Below, one piece after another: positions 60,039 to 64,000 of a stretch of 64,000 nucleotides of DNA. Every line of letters starts with the position of its first letter. Within the stretch, counting starts at the first letter, position 1. The notes under the pieces were generated by a model. That model was not told where the DNA came from. It did no database searches and worked only from the letters and a program-made list of their open reading frames with translations. This DNA comes from Paenibacillus athensensis (GTDB lineage Bacteria > Bacillota > Bacilli > Paenibacillales > NBRC-103111). The stretch covers positions 165,066-229,065 of the forward strand of contig NZ_MYFO02000009.1 in assembly GCF_004514475.2 (NCBI RefSeq). Reading direction: 5' to 3'. A program made the position numbers and the translations under genes.

Positions 60039-60462
60039 GGCGGGTCGGGACAGGCTGGGCCGGGCCGACGAGAGGGCGTGCTGCGCGAGCTTGCACGACA
60101 CGGCGCGAGCCGGATACGCGGGCCGGATGAGCGAGCCGGGTAGGAGCTGAGTATGAGCCGGGTACAAGCCGGATGAGCGAGTCGCGTATGCGCTATTACG
60201 CGCGCCCCGCTTACGGGGAATGCTGCGCAAATTATCAATGCCCGAGGTATGCATCGGGCTGGCGTTGCGCTCCGCGGAGAGCGCGTTATCGGCAAAAGGC
60301 CGCGGGTTGGCGCAGCCCGCGCGGTCTCCGCACTATTTTACAATGGCATAAAAAAGATCAATCAGCTCCGTTTGCTGGCCGTTATGGCGGCAGCCGGGGC
60401 TTATTATATGGGAATAGGAAATTTTAATTATATAGGACGAGTATATATAGAATTAATATATG
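60039..60462. other. Gene-free stretch with a run of four hairpins
   Basis: The first 150 bp contain diverged GC-rich direct repeats (GCCGGATGAGCGAG occurs twice). From 60205 to 60321 four stem-loops follow one another: CCCCG/CGGGG, GCCCGA/TCGGGC, GCGCTC/GAGCGC and CGCGGG/CCCGCG. No gene is supported on either strand. Confidence 0.55.
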
Positions 60463-60492
60463 TTGACTCGATATATGTGTTTGTGGTAAATT
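60463..60492 (+). promoter_or_regulatory. Promoter and PadR-type operator region
   Basis: TTGACT (60463-60468), 18 bp, TAAATT (60487-60492). The surrounding ATATAT-rich sequence (GAGTATATATAG, TTAATATATGTTGAC, ACTCGATATATG) contains inverted repeats such as GAGTATATA...ACTCGATATA, suitable for autoregulation by the PadR protein encoded next. Confidence 0.5.
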
Positions 60493-60517
60493 CATGAAGA
60501 CAGATCAATGAGGGGAG

Positions 60518-61063
60518 GTGGCCGATCTGAACAGTCAGGATGTCATTTTGGGCATTTTGATGAAGGGCCGTTATTCGGGCTACGAGATCAAGCAATTGTT
60601 CGAGGATGTGTATGCGCACTTTTATAATGCCAGCTTTGGGACGATTTATCCGACGTTGACGCGGATGGAGAAGATGGGCTTGATTACGAAGCAATCGGTC
60701 ATTCAGGAGGGCAAGCCGAACAAGAACGTGTTTACGATTACGGAGGCGGGCAAGCAAGCTTTTCTGGCTTATATGGACAGTGAGGTGCAGGAGAACGAAT
60801 GGAAGTCGGATTTCATGGTGCGGCTGTTTCTCGGGGAGTTTGCCGAGCCGGAGCGGGTGGCGTCGTGGATGGAGATGAGCATTGCCATGATGGAAGAGAA
60901 GCTGGCGAAGCTGCTGGCCGAGCGGTGCAGCTATGAAGGGGTCATGTCGCCGACGCAGGCGATTTGCCTCAAGCTGGGGATTGAAAAATTTGAAGGGCAG
61001 CTGCGCGTGCTGCGCGCCGAGCTGGAAGCGTTCCGCCAGCTGTCCGCTACGAAGGAGTCGTGA
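60518..61063 (+). CDS. PadR-family transcriptional regulator
   Basis: About 180 residues. The winged helix is typical of PadR: 'DVILGILMKGRYSGYEIKQLF', 'SFGTIYPTLTRMEKMGLIT' and 'FTITEAGKQAFLAYM'. The C-terminal Vir_act-like helices follow. It overlaps the MFS exporter gene (GTGA), so it most likely represses that pump. The annotated GTG at 60518 overlaps the Shine-Dalgarno sequence AGGGGAGG; the family usually starts at the residue three codons later, which here is CTG (60527) at ideal spacing. The true start may therefore be CTG. Confidence 0.88.
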   Translation: MADLNSQDVILGILMKGRYSGYEIKQLFEDVYAHFYNASFGTIYPTLTRMEKMGLITKQSVIQEGKPNKNVFTITEAGKQAFLAYMDSEVQENEWKSDFMVRLFLGEFAEPERVASWMEMSIAMMEEKLAKLLAERCSYEGVMSPTQAICLKLGIEKFEGQLRVLRAELEAFRQLSATKES

Positions 61064-62604
61064 AGCATTTGGCCAAGCAACGAACAGGGTTGATTTTATT
61101 GGCAATGGCCTTGGGGCTATTGATGGCGGCGCTCGACAATACGATTACGTCGGCGGCGATCAGCCACATTATTCAGGATATTAACGGGTTCGACAAGATC
61201 AGTTGGGTATTTACTGCGTATATGCTGGCGTCGACCAGCACGATGCTCGTCTTCGGCAAGCTGTCGGATATGTTCGGGCGCAAACGGTTTTATTTGATCG
61301 GGATTGCGATTTTCCTGATCGGTTCGGCGCTGTGCGGGATGGCGCAGGATATGACGCAGCTGATTATTTTCCGGGCGATTCAGGGGATTGGCTCGGGCGC
61401 GTTGTTTCCGATCAGTTTTACGATTATTTTTACGATGTTCAGCGATCCGCGGCAGGCGGCGAAGCTGTCGGGCGTGTTCGCGGGGATTTTTGGCCTGTCG
61501 TCGGTGGCCGGGCCGCAGATCGGGACGTTTCTCGCCGAGCATTGGGGCTGGCGCTGGTGTTTTTACGTTAACGTGCCGCTGGGCGTGCTGTCCTTCCTGA
61601 CACTGGTGATTGCTTTGAAGGAAACGCGCTCGGAGCGCCGTCCAAAAATCGATTACCTCGGCACATTCACGCTGATTGTGACGACGGTATCGCTGATGCT
61701 CGCGCTGGAATGGGGCGGCAAGGAATACGCTTGGGGCTCTTGGCAGGTGATCGGCCTGTTCGCGCTGGCGCTGGTGTTCGGCGTGTTGTTCTATCTGATC
61801 GAACGGCGGGCTCAGGAGCCGGTGCTGCCTTTGCCTTTGTTCAAAAACCGCATGGTTATCGGCATCACGCTCGCTTGCTTGTGCCAGGGCGCGGTGATGT
61901 TTGCAGCGATTACGTATTTGCCGATTTTCTCGACGGCGGTGCTCGGGCAAGCCAACTCCAACGGCCTGCTGACGCCGATGATGTTCTCGCTGATGCTTGG
62001 CGCGATTACGTTTGGCTTTCTGCAGCGGTTTTTCAGCTTCCGCACGTTGATTGCGTTCTCGATGATCGCGGGCATCGTCGTTTCCTCGCTGCTGAGCGTG
62101 GTCAGCCATGACGCCGGCAAATGGTATATGGTGCTGCTCATGGTCATTCTCGGCCTCGGCGCGATCGGGCCGCTGATGAGCGTCGCCCAAAACGCCGTCG
62201 CGGTCAGCGTCGATCGCAAATATATCGGCGTCAGCAGCTCGATTGTCGGCTTTTGGCGGAATATCGGCGGCGTACTCGGGGCGTCGATCATGGCGACGGT
62301 CGTCAACAACAACCTGAAAAGCATGGTCGACAACTGGGCGGCGGAGCGCCACATTCCAGCGGCGCAGGCCAGCCAGCTCGCCGATCCGCAGATGCTGGTG
62401 CGGGCCAGCGACAAGGTGCCGCAGGACGTGCTCGTGTTCCTGCGCGATGCGCTCGGCACAGCGATCAATCACGGATTTATTTTATGCATCGTGTTTGCGG
62501 CTGTGGGCGTGCTCGCTGCGGTCATTGCCGGACCGGGCCGTTATGTGGCGCCAAAGCAGGGCGGGCCGGGTGGAGAAGCGCAGCCGGCGGCGGCGCATAT
62601 GTAG
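61060..62604 (+). CDS. MFS drug exporter, DHA2 (EmrB/QacA) family
   Basis: 514 residues with fourteen predicted membrane segments. Signature motifs: 'LLMAALDNTITSAAISHI' (motif D1 with the membrane aspartate), 'GKLSDMFGRKRFYLIG' (motif A) and 'RAIQGIGSGALFPISF' (motif B), plus 'GVFAGIFGLSSVAGPQIGTFL' (motif C of antiporters). It should export hydrophobic drugs by proton antiport. The GTG overlaps the padR stop and is preceded by GAAGGAG. The pair is a typical inducible efflux unit. Confidence 0.93.
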   Translation: MKHLAKQRTGLILLAMALGLLMAALDNTITSAAISHIIQDINGFDKISWVFTAYMLASTSTMLVFGKLSDMFGRKRFYLIGIAIFLIGSALCGMAQDMTQLIIFRAIQGIGSGALFPISFTIIFTMFSDPRQAAKLSGVFAGIFGLSSVAGPQIGTFLAEHWGWRWCFYVNVPLGVLSFLTLVIALKETRSERRPKIDYLGTFTLIVTTVSLMLALEWGGKEYAWGSWQVIGLFALALVFGVLFYLIERRAQEPVLPLPLFKNRMVIGITLACLCQGAVMFAAITYLPIFSTAVLGQANSNGLLTPMMFSLMLGAITFGFLQRFFSFRTLIAFSMIAGIVVSSLLSVVSHDAGKWYMVLLMVILGLGAIGPLMSVAQNAVAVSVDRKYIGVSSSIVGFWRNIGGVLGASIMATVVNNNLKSMVDNWAAERHIPAAQASQLADPQMLVRASDKVPQDVLVFLRDALGTAINHGFILCIVFAAVGVLAAVIAGPGRYVAPKQGGPGGEAQPAAAHM

Positions 62605-62664
62605 GCGGATGTGGAGTAGACGGATGTAAGAGGATAGAGAAAGCCGGGCGTTTTGGCCGGGGGG

Positions 62665-62695
62665 AACGTCGGGGCGGGGGCTCCGGCGTTTTTGT
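62665..62695 (+). terminator. Terminator after the MFS exporter gene
   Basis: AACGTCGG...G pairs with C...CCGGCGTT across a GGGGGCT-type loop, then TTTTTG. Confidence 0.6.
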
Positions 62696-63048
62696 TGAGT
62701 TTGGTGTTTGTGTGGCGGTATGTGATAGGGTTAAGATTAATCGGGGGAACCGTAGCATAATTGATGGCGAAAAATGCTAGCTATTAACTTATTGAACGGG
62801 ATATCAAAGAGGGTTTTCTTAGTTGCTAGTTAGAATCAATGCAGGGATAGCTTATATCATTGTTGACAACATATGTATTGTTATACAATATAAAGGAGTA
62901 AAGGGTTGGATGCGGCGTGCCAAGTTAATGTGGCTTGCACGAAATCTTGCTATGTATTTAATAAGGGTGACGTTATATTTTATAAATACAAACCTGTCAT
63001 CCTTACTTTTTAAATTACAAATTATGGGAATTAAGGGGTGGAAATGCG
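62696..63048. other. AT-rich gene-free stretch before the kinase gene
   Basis: TTGACA at 62863-62868 with CAATAT 17 bp later (62886-62891) is a possible promoter for the kinase. An open frame of 84 codons (62823-63077) overlaps the kinase start in another frame. It has no family resemblance, so I do not call it a gene. Composition changes to AT-rich at about 62700. Confidence 0.4.
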
Positions 63049-63795
63049 ATGGTTGCACCTGGAATGACTGTGTTTGATGGATCAGGTAACGAATACTCTG
63101 TAGGTAAGATATTAGGACATGGAGGCTTTGGGTTTGTCTATGAAATTCAAAGGAAACAAGACAACATGGTATTTGCTCTAAAAACCCTTCCATCAGATTT
63201 TGCAAGTATCGAGGCGTATCAAAGTTTTATTAATGAGAGTCAAATGGCTATGAAGGTGTCACATTCGAATACTATTAACTACATATATGTTCACGATGGG
63301 AAAGAACTATCTAATTTACCACCATATATAATTATGGAATATGCGAATCAAGGTACTCTCTTAGATATGATTAATAATCAAAAAAATACTGGTGAATTTT
63401 TTACTAATGAATTGTTGAAAATGTACTTTAGTCAGCTTATAGATGGGATGGAGCATATTAATAGTGTTGTTGTGCATAGAGACATTAAACCTGATAATAT
63501 ACTCGTTCATGATGGAGTTTTAAAAGTGGCCGACTTCGGATTATCTAAAGTTTCAAATGAACATACTCGTCAGTTGACGTTCAAAGGTATCGGACATATC
63601 AAGTACATGGCACCTGAAAGATGGAGACAGGAAAAAAACACTATACAAAATGATATTTATTCAATGGGTATAGTGTTTTATGAGCTAGCTACACTCCGGC
63701 ATCCATATAACGTTAAAAACGAAACAGATATGAGGCAATGGGAAGATGCGCATTGGAGTTGTCAACAAAAGTGCAGTTTGAAAACACACTCATAG
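63049..63795 (+). pseudogene. Ser/Thr protein kinase, cut off by an insertion sequence
   Basis: A Hanks-type kinase domain runs from residue 11 to about 237. It has a glycine loop (ILGHGGFGFVYE), the ATP lysine (FALKTL), 'HRDIKPDNILVHDG' (catalytic loop), 'VADFGLSKVS' (DFG), 'MAPERW' (APE-type) and 'YSMGIVFYELATLRHPY'. The catalytic residues are intact, but at about 63760 the sequence enters an IS3-type element. The frame then ends after 11 foreign codons, removing the C-lobe end and any sensory part. AAGGGGTGG precedes the ATG. The gene is AT-rich and looks acquired. The fragment is probably not functional. Confidence 0.8.
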
Positions 63796-64000
63796 AGAAA
63801 TCTCGTTTCTACGCTGCCATTGACAGCATTCTTTCGCGATAAATGGCGGGGGGCCAGCCACCTGGATTAGAGGTATAGATCCGTCGCCTGTTGTAGTAGA
63901 CCATAATATATCGGAAGATGATCGATTTCATCGCGGCCATCGGATAGCGCTCCGTGCGGATCTTGTACAGCTTCTCTTTCTTTAGCGTAGCAAAAAAGCT
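63760..64000 (-). mobile_element. IS3-family insertion sequence, one end (runs past the window)
   Basis: From TGTCAACAAAAGTGCAG at 63760 the sequence leaves the kinase gene and becomes an IS with a minus-strand transposase. The 5'-TG start fits IS3-family termini. The other end and any target duplication lie outside the window. Confidence 0.75.
63809..64000 (-). CDS. IS3-family transposase OrfB, C-terminal part (partial)
   Basis: 63 residues are visible on the minus strand, ending at TAG 63811-63809. 'SFFATLKKEKLYKIRTERY' and 'IFRYIMVYYNRRRIYT', then 'SNPGGWPPAIYRE', match the end of the rve integrase domain in IS3 (IS150-subgroup) transposases. This includes the F-x-x-L-K-x-E region that carries the third acidic residue of the DDE triad (Glu in KKEK) and the YN.RR motif. 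The N-terminal part lies outside the window. Confidence 0.85.
   Translation of the reverse strand, partial: SFFATLKKEKLYKIRTERYPMAAMKSIIFRYIMVYYNRRRIYTSNPGGWPPAIYRERMLSMAA

Noticed and set aside
60203..60324. tRNA or known riboswitch in the hairpin run
   Set aside because: There is no T-loop (GTTCRA), no acceptor stem and no match to any riboswitch consensus I know.
62823..63077. An 84-codon frame before the kinase gene
   Set aside because: It overlaps the kinase start, has weak initiation signals and no recognisable family. It could be a chance frame in AT-rich DNA.

Overview
This window looks like a chromosomal piece of a Paenibacillus-type spore-forming Firmicute. The evidence is AGGAGG-type ribosome binding sites, frequent GTG and TTG starts, a TPP riboswitch heading a Bacillus-style thiamine operon, candidate Spo0A boxes, cre-like sites, an xpaC/telA-type operon and large secreted GH9 cellulases. 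The core DNA is GC-rich. Two interior blocks are visibly AT-richer and look acquired: about 27.8-34.5 kb and, more mildly, 38.4-51.3 kb.

Layout. 0-11 kb: the end of a STAS protein, a GAF-PP2C phosphatase, a DUF4157 (HExxH) protein with nine near-identical 18-residue repeats, a BASS-family transporter, an LplT-like MFS transporter, a small coiled-coil protein behind tandem Spo0A-like boxes, a broken cobalamin-binding regulator, and a giant CheB-CheR-PAS-histidine kinase. 10.9-18.7 kb: TPP riboswitch and attenuator, then tenI, thiO, thiS, thiG, thiD, thiE and thiC, with no thiF. 19.1-23.8 kb: a 1579-residue GH9 cellulase with five near-identical FN3 modules and two CBM3 domains. 24-27.7 kb: a TetR/MATE efflux pair with clear operators, and an M29 aminopeptidase.

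27.8-34.5 kb: an island of toxin and immunity debris. It holds the front end of an S8 peptidase joined to a C-terminal toxin tip with its immunity gene, a second paralogous tip-immunity pair, a lipoprotein gene with two in-frame TGA codons where Trp is plausible, several small orphan genes, a nucleotide-binding protein with a lysine-less P-loop, and repeated terminator/spacer elements. 34.7-38.3 kb: an xpaC-like/VWA/telA operon.

38.4-50.9 kb: the most interesting block, an eleven-gene minus-strand operon. It encodes a PLP decarboxylase, a glutamine-synthetase-like ligase, an APH-type phosphotransferase, a variant SHMT, an ATP-grasp ligase, a thymidylate-kinase-like protein, an M20 dipeptidase, a three-part ABC exporter and a nucleotidyltransferase. 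I read it as an uncharacterised pathway for an exported, phosphorylated or nucleotidylated amide or peptide, made without an NRPS. Its upstream region carries a terminator-like hairpin and a divergent promoter for a candidate small RNA of about 85 nt.

51.6-64 kb: a second GH9 cellulase sharing its promoter architecture with the first, an AraC regulator divergent from a sugar isomerase-like protein, a VTT-family membrane protein and a PAP2 phosphatase, a Gly/His/Asp-rich membrane protein, an IF-3 paralog, a PadR-MFS efflux pair, and a Ser/Thr kinase cut off by an IS3-family element at the right edge. Four GC-rich intergenic tandem-repeat arrays with different unit lengths (41, 50, 26 and 58 bp) are scattered through the GC-rich parts.
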